Source of the DNA: Oscillospiraceae bacterium
Lineage (GTDB): Bacteria > Bacillota > Clostridia > Oscillospirales > Oscillospiraceae
Assembly: GCA_017516065.1 (NCBI GenBank)
Contig: JAFWDQ010000017.1
Location: 1 to 58,346, forward strand
Length of the DNA stretch: 58,346 nt
Direction of reading: 5' to 3'
Made by a program: the position numbers and the translations under genes. The notes beneath the pieces were generated by a model that was not told the DNA's origin, did not search any database, and saw nothing but the letters and a program-made list of their open reading frames with translations. Below are positions 1 through 8,782 of the stretch, piece after piece. How positions within the stretch are numbered: position 1 is the stretch's first letter; each line of letters begins with the position of its first letter.

Positions 1-1
1 A

Positions 2-529
2 ATAGGAGAGCGCATCCATTTTTTCCGCACCCTCCGGGGTATGACACAGAAGTATCTTGGTATGGCGGTGGGCTTTCCAGAGCGTTCCGCCGATGTTCGT
101 CTGGCACAGTACGAAACAGGCACCCGGACGCCGAAGGCCGATTTGACCGCTGCCCTGGCTCATACTTTAGATGTATCGCCCCAGGCGTTGAGCGTCCCGG
201 ACATAGACAACTACATAGGTTTGGCCCATACGCTGTTCGCCTTGGAGGATGTTTACAGTCTGAAAGTGATAGAGGCGGATGGACGTGCCTGCCTGCAAGC
301 AGATATTTTCCAGGGAGGCCGTCAAGCCAGTGAGTTGAACAAAATCTTGATTGCGTGGCGGGAACAGGCGGCGAAGTTGGAGGCCGGGGAGATCACCAAG
401 GAGGACTATGACCGCTGGCGGTACAACTACCCCAAGTATGACACCACCCAGCGGTGGGCCAAAGTCCCCTCGAAGGAATTAAGCGATGCTCTGATAAAAG
501 GATTGAAGAAACAGAGAAAAGACAAATAG
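2..529 (+). CDS. XRE-family helix-turn-helix regulator, 5' truncated by the window edge
   Basis: The frame is open from base 2, before the first ATG at 41, and the residues ahead of that ATG (IGERIHFFRTLRG) read as the first helix of a Cro/C1-type DNA-binding domain. The domain continues through MTQKYLGMAVGF and the recognition-helix region LAQYETGTRTPKADL, then DVSPQAL. The gene therefore begins to the left of the window and ATG 41 is probably internal. The rest, to about residue 175, is a charged helical tail with no recognised domain. Regulators of this type are common on integrative elements of Clostridia, and the gene converges on the guaA 3' end. Its target is unknown. A terminator follows directly. 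Confidence 0.75.
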   Translation: MGERIHFFRTLRGMTQKYLGMAVGFPERSADVRLAQYETGTRTPKADLTAALAHTLDVSPQALSVPDIDNYIGLAHTLFALEDVYSLKVIEADGRACLQADIFQGGRQASELNKILIAWREQAAKLEAGEITKEDYDRWRYNYPKYDTTQRWAKVPSKELSDALIKGLKKQRKDK

Positions 530-531
530 CA

Positions 532-576
532 AAAAAGGTCTTGCCGACTGGTGAAAGTCAGCAAGACCTTTTTCTT
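532..576 (+). terminator. Intrinsic terminator of the XRE gene
   Basis: The arms aaaaaggtcttgc and gcaagacctttt are complementary, with a further inner gact/agtc pairing, and are followed by a T-run. It lies 3 bases after the stop codon. The A-run on the other side may let it work in both directions. Confidence 0.85.
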
Positions 577-647
577 AGGATATGGAGGATTTACCCGCAA
601 ACCACCCGCTATACAGGAGTGAGCAAAGTAAATCCGGTTTTGGTATC

Positions 648-667
648 TGCTATCAATTTGCTATCAA
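648..667. repeat. Direct repeat tgctatcaa x2 near the guaA end
   Basis: The 9-base word tgctatcaa occurs at 648-656 and 659-667, an 11-base period. It sits in AT-richer non-coding DNA between the XRE gene and guaA. Short direct repeats this close to a guaA 3' end could be recombinase arm or core sites of an integrated element. That is inference, because no integrase gene is in the window. Confidence 0.35.
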
Positions 668-683
668 ATGCCCCGTTTCCGCT

Positions 684-720
684 TCAAAAACCCAGTGTTT
701 TCAAGGCTTTGCGGGTTTTG
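684..720 (-). terminator. Intrinsic terminator of guaA / purine operon
   Basis: Read on the minus strand, AAAACCC pairs with GGGTTTT across a 19-base loop and is followed by a short T-run, 5 bases after the guaA stop. The stem is short but well placed to end the eight-gene minus-strand operon. Confidence 0.6.
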
Positions 721-724
721 TCAG

Positions 725-2260
725 TTATTCCCACTCCACCGTTGCCGGGGGCTTGCTTGTGATGTCGTAGACCACGCGGTTGATGCCCCGGACCTCGTTG
801 ATGATCCGCACGGAGACCCGCTCCAGCACGTCGTAGGGGATCCGGGTCCAGGCGGCGGTCATGAAGTCGTCGGTGGTGACGGCCCGGAGGGCCAGGGTGT
901 ATTCATAGGTGCGGCCGTCGCCCATGACGCCCACGCTGCGGGTGTTGGTCAGCACGGCGAAGTACTGATCCGGCCGTACCCCGTCGCCGGCCTTTGCGAT
1001 CTCATCCCGGAAGATGAAGTCCGCCTGCCGCAGGGTGTCGGCCTTCTCCTTGGTGACGTCGCCGATGATGCGGATGGCGAGCCCCGGTCCCGGGAAGGGC
1101 TGGCGGGCCACCAGCGCCTCCGGCAGTCCCAACTCCCGGCCCAGCTGCCGCACCTCGTCCTTGAACAGGAGCCGCAGGGGCTCGATGATCTCCTTGAAAT
1201 CCACATAGTCCGGCAGGCCGCCCACGTTGTGGTGACTCTTGATGACGGCGGCGCTGCCGAGACCGGATTCGATGACGTCGGGGTAGATGGTCCCCTGGGC
1301 CAGAAAGTCCACCGCGCCGATCTTTTTGGCCTCCTCCTCGAAGACCCGGATGAACTCCTCGCCGATGATCTTCCGCTTTTGCTCCGGGTCCGTCTCGCCG
1401 GCCAGCTTCAGGAGGAACCGGGCCTCCGCATCCACGCGGATGAACCGCATGGCCCGGCCGGAGAACGCGGCCTCCACCTCGTCCCCTTCATTGAGGCGCA
1501 TGAGCCCGTGATCCACGAATACGCAGGTGAGCTGTTCGCCCACGGCCTCCGCCAGCAGGGCGGCGCACACGGAGCTGTCCACGCCGCCGGAGAGAGCCAG
1601 CAGCACTCTGCCGTTTCCCACCGCCTCCCGGATCTCCCGGATGGCGGTGTTTTTATAGTCCTCCATGGACCAGCCGCCGGCGGCGCCGCAGATCTGATAG
1701 AGGAAATTCCGGATGATCTCCGTCCCGTGCTCCGTATGGTTGACCTCCGGATGGAACTGCACGCCGTAGAAGCCCCGGGCCTCGTCGGCGATGGCCACGT
1801 TGGGGCATGCGTCGGACCGCGCCGCCAGCCGGAAGCCGGACGGGATCTCCGCCATGTAGTCCCCGTGGCTCATCCAGGACACGCTCTCCTCCGGCAGACC
1901 CCGGAAGAGGGGACAGGCGGTGTCGTACCGCGTGACGGTCCTGCCGTACTCCCGGGCGGAATCCTCCTGGGCTGGGGTGACCCGGCCGCCCAGACTGTGG
2001 GCCATGAGCTGACAGCCGTAGCAGATGCCCAGGATGGGTACTCCCAGAGTGAAGACGGCGGGATCGACCTGGGGCGCGCCGTCCTCATAGACGCTGCCGG
2101 GGCCGCCGGTGAAGATGATGCCCAGGGGGCCGAAGGCCCGGATCTCCTCTATGGAAACGGTGCAGGGTTTGATCTCACAGTAGACGCGGCACTCCCGTAC
2201 CCGCCGGGCGATGAGCTGGTTGTACTGGCCGCCGAAATCAAGGATCAGGATCTTTTCCAC
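725..2260 (-). CDS. guaA: GMP synthase (glutamine-hydrolysing)
   Basis: It converts XMP, ATP and glutamine to GMP, the last step of guanine nucleotide synthesis. The 511 residues match the usual single-chain enzyme. The class I amidotransferase domain (1-190) has nucleophile Cys80 in GICYGC and His170/Glu172 in QFHPE. The ATP pyrophosphatase domain has the PP-loop SGGVDSS at 224-230, and the dimerisation domain ends in the typical [10 protein letters not shown]. It is the last gene of the minus-strand operon, 13 bases after purB. Its 3' end, GTGGAGTGGGAATAA, is the type of sequence used as an insertion target by guaA-specific genomic islands. Confidence 0.97.
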   Translation of the reverse strand: MEKILILDFGGQYNQLIARRVRECRVYCEIKPCTVSIEEIRAFGPLGIIFTGGPGSVYEDGAPQVDPAVFTLGVPILGICYGCQLMAHSLGGRVTPAQEDSAREYGRTVTRYDTACPLFRGLPEESVSWMSHGDYMAEIPSGFRLAARSDACPNVAIADEARGFYGVQFHPEVNHTEHGTEIIRNFLYQICGAAGGWSMEDYKNTAIREIREAVGNGRVLLALSGGVDSSVCAALLAEAVGEQLTCVFVDHGLMRLNEGDEVEAAFSGRAMRFIRVDAEARFLLKLAGETDPEQKRKIIGEEFIRVFEEEAKKIGAVDFLAQGTIYPDVIESGLGSAAVIKSHHNVGGLPDYVDFKEIIEPLRLLFKDEVRQLGRELGLPEALVARQPFPGPGLAIRIIGDVTKEKADTLRQADFIFRDEIAKAGDGVRPDQYFAVLTNTRSVGVMGDGRTYEYTLALRAVTTDDFMTAAWTRIPYDVLERVSVRIINEVRGINRVVYDITSKPPATVEWE

Positions 2261-2273
2261 GGAATGCCCTCCC

Positions 2274-3689
2274 TCACAGGTCGATGTCGGCGGCGGTCCG
2301 GGGCGCCGTATCCAGCAGGGGGCGCACCCCCTCGAGGAACGCCGTCACCTGCTCCGGACAGCGGCCGATGTAGCGGGCGGGTTCCAGCAGCGCGGTCATC
2401 TCCGCCTCGGTAAGGGGAAACGCCTCCGTGGCCGCCAGCCGCGCCAGCAGATCGTTGGACTCTCCGTTTTTCACCCGGGCCGTGGCCTCCATGGAGCACT
2501 GCCGGATGATCTCGTGGAGCGCCTGCCGGTCGCCGCCCCGCTTGACGGCTTCCATGAGCAGATTTTCCGTGGCGATGAAGGGCAGATACTCCCATACGGT
2601 CTTCTCGATGATCTTTTCGTTGACCACCAGCCCCGCGGTGACGTTCTGGGCCAGCCGCAGCAGGGCGTCGGCGCACAGGAAGCCCTCCGGAAGGGAGATG
2701 CGGCGGTTGGCGGAGTCGTCCAGGGTACGCTCCAGCCACTGGACGGAGGCCGTCATAGGCCCGTTCAGAGCGTCGGCCATCAGGTACCGGGCCAGAGAGC
2801 ACATCCGCTCGCACCGCATGGGATTGCGCTTGTAGGCCATGGCGGAGGACCCGATCTGATTTTTCTCAAAGGGCTCCTCGATCTGCCGGTCATGCTGCAG
2901 CAGCCGGATGTCGTTGGCCATACGGCTGCAGCTCTGGGCGATGGCGGACAGACAGTGAAGGATCCGGCTGTCCAGCTTCCGGGGATAGGTCTGCCCGCAG
3001 ACGGCGAAGCAGCCGGAGAAGCCGAACTCCTCGCAGATCATGCGGTTCATCTCGTCGATCTTGCCGCTGTCCCCCTCGAAGAGCTCCAGGAAGCTGGCCT
3101 CGGTGCCCGTGGTGCCCCGGCAGCCCAGCAGCCGGAGAGAGGAGACGGTGAAGTCCAGCTCCTCCAGATCGGAGACGAAGTCCTGCATCCACAGCGCGGC
3201 CCGCTTGCCCACCGTCACCAGCTGGGCCGGCTGATAGTGGGTATAGCCCAGAGTCGGCAGGGCCTTCCAGCGGTCGGCGAAGTCCGACAGCTGCCGGAGC
3301 ACCCCCAGCAGACTGTGCCGGAGATGCAGCAGCGCCTCCCGATACAGGATCAGGTCCCCGTTGTCGGTGACGTAGCAGCTGGTGGCCCCCAGGTGGATGA
3401 TCCCGGCGGCGGAGGGCGCCGCCTTGCCGTAGGCGTAGACGTGGGCCATCACGTCATGGCGGACCTCCCGCTCCCGCTGTGCGGCGCAGTCGAAGTCGAT
3501 GTCGCTGATGTGCGCCTCCAGCTCCCGGACCTGTTCCTCTGTGACGGGGAGTCCCAGCCGGTGCTCTGCCCGTGCCAGGGCCACCCAGAGCCGCCGCCAG
3601 GTCTCGATCCGCCGCTGGGCGGAGAACAGCTTCAGCATCTCCTCCGAGGCATAGCGGGAGGCCAGAGGGGATTCATAGTACTCTTTCAT
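2274..3689 (-). CDS. purB: Adenylosuccinate lyase
   Basis: It cleaves SAICAR to AICAR and adenylosuccinate to AMP, releasing fumarate each time. The 471 residues fit the PurB branch of the fumarase/aspartase superfamily. The catalytic His lies in THYQPAQ (His151), and the flexible signature loop with the catalytic Ser reads [11 protein letters not shown] at 280-290. The gene is 14 bases downstream of purA, which makes its second substrate, and 13 bases upstream of guaA, so co-translation in one operon is likely. Confidence 0.97.
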   Translation of the reverse strand: MKEYYESPLASRYASEEMLKLFSAQRRIETWRRLWVALARAEHRLGLPVTEEQVRELEAHISDIDFDCAAQREREVRHDVMAHVYAYGKAAPSAAGIIHLGATSCYVTDNGDLILYREALLHLRHSLLGVLRQLSDFADRWKALPTLGYTHYQPAQLVTVGKRAALWMQDFVSDLEELDFTVSSLRLLGCRGTTGTEASFLELFEGDSGKIDEMNRMICEEFGFSGCFAVCGQTYPRKLDSRILHCLSAIAQSCSRMANDIRLLQHDRQIEEPFEKNQIGSSAMAYKRNPMRCERMCSLARYLMADALNGPMTASVQWLERTLDDSANRRISLPEGFLCADALLRLAQNVTAGLVVNEKIIEKTVWEYLPFIATENLLMEAVKRGGDRQALHEIIRQCSMEATARVKNGESNDLLARLAATEAFPLTEAEMTALLEPARYIGRCPEQVTAFLEGVRPLLDTAPRTAADIDL

Positions 3690-3703
3690 ATCCGTATCAC
3701 TCC

Positions 3704-4978
3704 TTACCGCAGAATGATGCTCTCCCGTTCCGGCCCCACGGAGACGTAGCGGATGGGACAGCCCAGCTGCTCCTCGATGAACGTCACGTAATCCCGGGCG
3801 GCCCGGGGCAGATCATCCCAGTGCCGCACGCCGGAGATATCGCACTGCCAGCCCTCAAAATACGCCAGCACCGGCTCGGCGTCGTACAGGGCGGCGGGGA
3901 AGGGGAAATCGTCGGTCTCCCGGCCGTCCAGACGGTACCGGACACAGACGGGGATCCTGTCCATATAGCTCAGCACGTCCAGCTTCGTCAGGGCCACGCA
4001 GGTGGCGGCCTGGGTCTGCACGCCGTAGCGGGTGGCCACGATGTCCAGGGGGCCCACCCGGCGGGCCCGGCCCGTCTTGGCGCCGTATTCGCCGCCGGCC
4101 TCCCGCAGGGCTTCCGCCTCCGGGCCGGACCACTCGCAGACGAAGGGGCCCTCGCCCACGCAGGTGGAGTAGGCTTTCACCACGCCCACGATCTCATCCA
4201 GTTTGGCCGAGGGCAGGCCGGAGCCCACCGGAGCGTAGGCGGCGATGGCGTTGGAGGAGGTGGTATAGGGATAGATGCCGTAATCCAGATCCCGGAGGGC
4301 CCCCAGCTGGGCCTCGAAGAGGATGTTCTTTCCCTCCGCCTGGGCCTGCCGGAGAAACGCTCCGGTATCGCAGACGAAGGGCCGCAGCCAGCTGCCGTAC
4401 TCCTCGGCCCAGGCCAGCAGGTCGTCCATGGAGCAGGGCGGCGCGCCGTAGACCTGTGTCAGAGTGAGATTTTTCCACTCCAGCAGCGCCGCCAGATGGG
4501 CGCGCAGATAGTCGGGGTAGAACAGCTCTCCGGCCATGACGGTCTTCTTCTGGAACTTGTCCGAGTAGAACGGCGCGATGCCCTGCAGGGTGGAGCCGTA
4601 CTGCTTGTCGGCCAGCCGCCGCTCCTCCAGAGCGTCCAGCTCCCGGTGCCAGGGCAGCAGGAGAGAGACCCGGTCGCTGACCTTCAGGTTTTCCGGCGTG
4701 ACGGGCACGCCGCGGCGGAGCAGATCCTCCGCCTCGGTGCGGAGGTTTTCCGGGTCCAGAGCCACGCCGTTGCCGAGGATATTCACCACGCCCTTCCGGA
4801 AGACGCCGGAGGGCAGCAGATGCAGGGCGAATTTTCCGTACTCATTGATCACGGTATGGCCGGCGTTGCCGCCGCCCTGATACCGGACCACCACATCGTA
4901 GCCTTCGGTGAGCAGGTCCACCATGCGGCCCTTGCCCTCGTCGCCCCAGTTGATCCCTACGATCGCGCAGTTTGACAT
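3704..4978 (-). CDS. purA: Adenylosuccinate synthetase
   Basis: It joins IMP and aspartate with GTP hydrolysis, the first committed step to AMP. The 424 residues are normal length. The N-terminus [17 protein letters not shown] carries the GDEGKG phosphate loop, and GNAGHTV follows. The same frame stays open upstream to 5707, but the ATG at 4978 has a GGGGAGG site 7 bases ahead and gives the family N-terminus, so I chose it. The start lies inside the 3' end of purF (22-base overlap), suggesting translational coupling. Confidence 0.96.
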   Translation of the reverse strand: MSNCAIVGINWGDEGKGRMVDLLTEGYDVVVRYQGGGNAGHTVINEYGKFALHLLPSGVFRKGVVNILGNGVALDPENLRTEAEDLLRRGVPVTPENLKVSDRVSLLLPWHRELDALEERRLADKQYGSTLQGIAPFYSDKFQKKTVMAGELFYPDYLRAHLAALLEWKNLTLTQVYGAPPCSMDDLLAWAEEYGSWLRPFVCDTGAFLRQAQAEGKNILFEAQLGALRDLDYGIYPYTTSSNAIAAYAPVGSGLPSAKLDEIVGVVKAYSTCVGEGPFVCEWSGPEAEALREAGGEYGAKTGRARRVGPLDIVATRYGVQTQAATCVALTKLDVLSYMDRIPVCVRYRLDGRETDDFPFPAALYDAEPVLAYFEGWQCDISGVRHWDDLPRAARDYVTFIEEQLGCPIRYVSVGPERESIILR

Positions 4979-6453
4979 GTCGATCCCTCCCCGGATGTTT
5001 TCCTGTGTGTCAGCTTCTGTTCGAAGCGGTCCTTGTTCCTGTGGCTGGGGACGGCGGTGGGATAGGCCCCGCCGAAGCAGGCGGTGCAGAACGCCCCGTC
5101 GGTCCCCGCGATCTGTATCAGATGCTCCATGCTCAGATAGCCCAGAGAATCCACGCCGATCAGCTCTGCGATCTCCGCCACGCTGTGGTGATTGGCGATA
5201 AGGTTTTCCGCGCTGTCGATATCCGTGCCGTAGTAGCAGGGAGCCACGAAGGGCGGCGCGCTGACCCGCATGTGGATCTCCCGGGCCCCGGCCTGACGGA
5301 GCAGGTCGATGATGCCCCGGCAGGTGGTGCCCCGGACGATGGAGTCGTCGATGAGGACGACGCGCCTGCCCTCCACCACGCTGCGGATGGGGTTGAGCTT
5401 GATATTGACGCCCACCTCCCGCTGCTCCTGAGTCGGGGAGATGAAGGTGCGCCCGATATACTTGTTCTTGGTAAAGCCGATGCCGTAGGGGATACCGGAG
5501 GCCCGGGCGTAGCCCAGGGCCGCGTCCAGACCGGAGTCCGGCACACCGATGACCACATCGGCGTCTACGGGATGCTCTTCGGCCAGAAAGGCCCCGGCCC
5601 GCTGACGGGCCTCGGTGACTGGCGTGCCGTCCACCACGGAGTCGGGCCGGGAGAAATAGATCAGCTCGAACACGCACAGGCGCTTCGGGCGGCTGCCGCA
5701 GTGCCATGTGTCGCTGCGGATGCCGTCGTAGCTGACGGTGACGATCTCACCGGGAGCGATGTCCCGCAGGAATACCGCCCCCACGGCGTCCAGAGCGCAG
5801 CTCTCCGAGGCGAAGACGATCTTCCCGTCCCCGGTTTTGCCCATGCACAGGGGCCGGAAGCCGTAGGGATCCCGGGCCGCGATGAGCTTTGAGGGGGAGG
5901 CGATGACCAGAGAATAGGCCCCCTCGATGCGCCCCATGGCGGCGTGGACCGCCGCCTCGATGGAGGGACTGCGCAGCCGCTCCTGGACGATGAGGTAGGC
6001 GATGACCTCGCTGTCCGTAGTGGTGTGGAAGATGGAGCCGGTGCGCTCCAGCTGGGTCCGCAGCTCATAGGAGTTGGTGAGATTCCCGTTATGGGCCAGC
6101 GCCATGCGGCCCTTGTGGTGGTTGATGACGATGGGCTGGGCGTTGCGCTTCCGGTCGGAGCCGGTGGTGGCGTAGCGGATGTGTCCCACCACGATATTGC
6201 CCCGGCCCAGGGCCTGCAGCCGCTGGGGAGAGAACACCTCGTGGACCAGTCCCTCGTCCCGGAAGAAGGAGAACACGCCGTCGTCGTTCACGGCGATGCC
6301 GGCGCTCTCCTGCCCCCGGTGCTGGAGGGCATAGAGGCCGTAATAGGCCAGGGACGCCACATCGGCGTTAGTCTCCGAAAAAACGCCAAAGACACCACAT
6401 TCCTCATGAATATGGTGTTCTTTGGGAGCGATGATATTCTTATTGTTCCTCAT
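4957..6453 (-). CDS. purF: Amidophosphoribosyltransferase
   Basis: It is the first committed step of purine synthesis: PRPP plus glutamine gives phosphoribosylamine. The 498 residues start with an 18-residue propeptide before Cys19 in CGVFG, the N-terminal nucleophile exposed by processing. The phosphoribosyltransferase fingerprint is [14 protein letters not shown]. Cysteines in [16 protein letters not shown] and FCTACFGG match those that hold the 4Fe-4S cluster of the Bacillus-type enzyme, so this is probably the oxygen-sensitive, Fe-S form. Its start overlaps the end of purC by 14 bases. Confidence 0.96.
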   Translation of the reverse strand: MRNNKNIIAPKEHHIHEECGVFGVFSETNADVASLAYYGLYALQHRGQESAGIAVNDDGVFSFFRDEGLVHEVFSPQRLQALGRGNIVVGHIRYATTGSDRKRNAQPIVINHHKGRMALAHNGNLTNSYELRTQLERTGSIFHTTTDSEVIAYLIVQERLRSPSIEAAVHAAMGRIEGAYSLVIASPSKLIAARDPYGFRPLCMGKTGDGKIVFASESCALDAVGAVFLRDIAPGEIVTVSYDGIRSDTWHCGSRPKRLCVFELIYFSRPDSVVDGTPVTEARQRAGAFLAEEHPVDADVVIGVPDSGLDAALGYARASGIPYGIGFTKNKYIGRTFISPTQEQREVGVNIKLNPIRSVVEGRRVVLIDDSIVRGTTCRGIIDLLRQAGAREIHMRVSAPPFVAPCYYGTDIDSAENLIANHHSVAEIAELIGVDSLGYLSMEHLIQIAGTDGAFCTACFGGAYPTAVPSHRNKDRFEQKLTHRKTSGEGSTCQTARS

Positions 6454-7159
6454 GCTCGAGCAGTCTCCTCATGATCTCGGCATAGGCCTCCTCCACGCTG
6501 CCCAGATCCCGGCGGAACCGGTCCTTGTCCAGCTTCTGTCCGGTGGCGGTGTCCCAGAGACGGCAGGTGTCGGGGCTGATCTCGTCGGCCAGGATGATGG
6601 TGCCGTCGGGCAGCCGGCCGAACTCCAGCTTGAAGTCCACCAGCGTGATGCCGCACTCATCCCAGAAGCCCTGCATGATGCCGTCGATCCGCAGCGCGTA
6701 GGTCCGGATCAGCTCCATCTCCTCCCGGGTGGCGAGACCCAGAGCCAGAGCGTGGTCGTCGTTGAGCAGGGGATCTCCCAGCGCGTCGTTTTTGTAGGAG
6801 AACTCCACCGTGGGCTCGTTGAACACCACGCCCTCCGCTACGCCGTAGCGGCGGGAGAAGGAACCGGCGGCGATGTTGCGGACGATGACCTCCAGAGGAA
6901 TGATGGACACCCGCCTGACCAGGGTTTCCCGCTCATTGAGCTCCTCCACGAAGTGGGTGGGGACGCCCTTCTCTTCCAGCAGGAGCATCATGCTGTTGCT
7001 CATGCGGTTGTTGATGACTCCCTTGCCGACGATGGTGCCCCGCTTCAGGCCATTGAAGGCCGTAGCGTCGTCCTTATAGGATACGATGCAGTAATCCGGG
7101 TCATTTGTGTTATAGACCCGCTTTGCCTTTCCCTCATAGATCTGCTCCAGCTTTTGCAT
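6440..7159 (-). CDS. purC: SAICAR synthase
   Basis: It is phosphoribosylaminoimidazole-succinocarboxamide synthase, which couples aspartate to CAIR with ATP. The 239 residues are normal for bacterial PurC. Motifs include YEGKAKRVY at the N-terminus and [14 protein letters not shown] near residues 195-210. It lies 24 bases after asnB and overlaps purF by 14 bases. A possible internal promoter (7183-7212) lies in the end of asnB, so the pur genes could be expressed partly apart from the nitrogen genes upstream. Confidence 0.96.
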   Translation of the reverse strand: MQKLEQIYEGKAKRVYNTNDPDYCIVSYKDDATAFNGLKRGTIVGKGVINNRMSNSMMLLLEEKGVPTHFVEELNERETLVRRVSIIPLEVIVRNIAAGSFSRRYGVAEGVVFNEPTVEFSYKNDALGDPLLNDDHALALGLATREEMELIRTYALRIDGIMQGFWDECGITLVDFKLEFGRLPDGTIILADEISPDTCRLWDTATGQKLDKDRFRRDLGSVEEAYAEIMRRLLEHEEQ

Positions 7160-7182
7160 ATCTTATCGCCTCCGTGTCTGTT

Positions 7183-7212
7183 ATTATAATCCACTGTCCC
7201 CATAGTTTGCAA
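7183..7212 (-). promoter_or_regulatory. Possible internal promoter ahead of purC
   Basis: On the minus strand TTGCAA, an 18-base spacer and TATAAT overlap the last codons and stop of asnB, about 24 bases before the purC start. The -10 is a perfect consensus, but the position inside a coding end means it could be chance. Confidence 0.4.
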
Positions 7213-8764
7213 GTACTCTTGCAGAAGGATCGTTTACATCGCAGCCCTCCCAGGCCCTGTTGGGCATCCAGAAATCGACGACCATCCCGCTCTGACCGGG
7301 ATAGTATCGCTCGAAGATCTCCCGGTAGAGGAGGGATTCTTTGGTGAAGGGCGTCGCATGGTCATATTTCTGACGCCTTTCCTCAAATGTCCCGTCTGTG
7401 TAGCACACCTCGGCGTATTCCTTCAGGTAGTCCACCATGGAGTGTCCCACGGCATCGGAGAAGGCGGCCTTTTCCCGGTACAGGATGTCGTGGGGCAGAT
7501 AGTCCCCCTCGAAGGCGCGGCGGAGCAGATACTTGCCCTTGCCGTAGACATTTCGCTTCTTTTCCGGGTCAATGCTCATGACGTAGGAGACGAAGTCCAG
7601 ATCACCGAAGGGTACCCGAGCCTCCAGGGAGTTGACGGAGATACACCGGTCGGCCCGGAGCACGTCGTACATGTGAAGCTCCCGCAGGCGCTTTACCGCC
7701 TCCCTCTGGAACGCCTCTGCGGAGGGGGCAAAGTCGGTGTACTTGTATCCGAACAGCTCGTCGGAGATCTCGCCGGTGAGCAGTACCCGGATATCCGTGC
7801 GCTCGTGGATGGCCCTGCAGACCAGGTACATGCCCATGCTGGCCCGGATGGTGGTGATGTCGTAGGTGCCCAGTAAGGCGATCACAGTTTCCAGGGAGTC
7901 GATGACCTCTTCGTGGGTCATGTAGACCTCCGTGTGGTCGCTGCTGATATAATCCGCAACCTCTCTGGCGTATTTCAGGTCGATGGCGTCCTGACTCATG
8001 CCGATGGCGAAGGTGCGGATGGGTTCGTCGGAGCACCGCTGGGCCACCGCGCAGACCAGGGAGGAGTCCAGACCGCCGCTGAGGAGGAAACCCACCTTGG
8101 CGTCCGCCACCAGCCGCTTCTCGATGCCGGCGGTGAGCTTTTCTCTGATATTGCGGCAGATCTCGTCCAGATCGTCGTGACAGACCGCGTCCACCTTGGC
8201 GATGTCCCGGTAGCAAATGAACTGTCCGTCCTTATAGTAATGCCCCGGCGGGAAGGGGAGGACCCGTGCACAGAGCCCCACGAGATTTTTCGCCTCGCTG
8301 GCGAAGACGATGGCACCGTCCGGCCCGTAGCCGTAGTAGAGAGGCCGGATGCCGATGGGATCCCGGGCGGCGAGGAAGATCCCGCTTTTCCCGTCGTAGA
8401 GGATGCAGGCGAACTCAGCATCCAGCATGCGGAACATGTCCGTCCCGTATTCTTTATACAGGGGCAGCAGGATCTCGCAGTCGGAATCGCTTTGAAACGT
8501 ATAGCCCTTCTGCCGCAGCTCTTTGCGCATGGCTTCAAAGCCGTAGATTTCGCCGTTGCAGACCAGATAGCTGCCGTCCAGGGCGAAGGGCTGCATCCCC
8601 TCGGGATGCAGCCCCATGATGGCCAGGCGGTGGAAGGCCAGCAGGCCCTTTCCGGTATCCACGATGCGGCTGTCGTCGGGGCCTCGGGATTTGGTCTGAG
8701 CGAAACCCTTCAGGAACCGATCCATGGGGACACTGTCGGAGCAGTAGCCCATTACAGAACACAT
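7184..8764 (-). CDS. asnB: Asparagine synthetase, glutamine-hydrolysing
   Basis: It makes asparagine from aspartate, glutamine and ATP. The 526 residues resemble the E. coli AsnB type. Cys2 (MCSVMGY) is the N-terminal nucleophile of a class II amidotransferase, followed by SRGPDD and CNGEIYG. The synthetase domain begins near 200 with the PP-loop SGGLDSS at 229-235. The start has GGGAGG upstream. It sits 18 bases after amt and 24 before purC, so a glutamine consumer is co-expressed with ammonium uptake and glutamine synthesis. Confidence 0.93.
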   Translation of the reverse strand: MCSVMGYCSDSVPMDRFLKGFAQTKSRGPDDSRIVDTGKGLLAFHRLAIMGLHPEGMQPFALDGSYLVCNGEIYGFEAMRKELRQKGYTFQSDSDCEILLPLYKEYGTDMFRMLDAEFACILYDGKSGIFLAARDPIGIRPLYYGYGPDGAIVFASEAKNLVGLCARVLPFPPGHYYKDGQFICYRDIAKVDAVCHDDLDEICRNIREKLTAGIEKRLVADAKVGFLLSGGLDSSLVCAVAQRCSDEPIRTFAIGMSQDAIDLKYAREVADYISSDHTEVYMTHEEVIDSLETVIALLGTYDITTIRASMGMYLVCRAIHERTDIRVLLTGEISDELFGYKYTDFAPSAEAFQREAVKRLRELHMYDVLRADRCISVNSLEARVPFGDLDFVSYVMSIDPEKKRNVYGKGKYLLRRAFEGDYLPHDILYREKAAFSDAVGHSMVDYLKEYAEVCYTDGTFEERRQKYDHATPFTKESLLYREIFERYYPGQSGMVVDFWMPNRAWEGCDVNDPSARVLANYGDSGL

Positions 8765-8782
8765 GATCCCAGCCTCCCTCTG

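Noticed and set aside
4979-5707. N-terminal extension of purA by 243 codons
   Set aside because: It lies wholly inside purF in another frame, is Arg/Gly-rich, and the ATG at 4978 has a strong ribosome site and the known PurA N-terminus.
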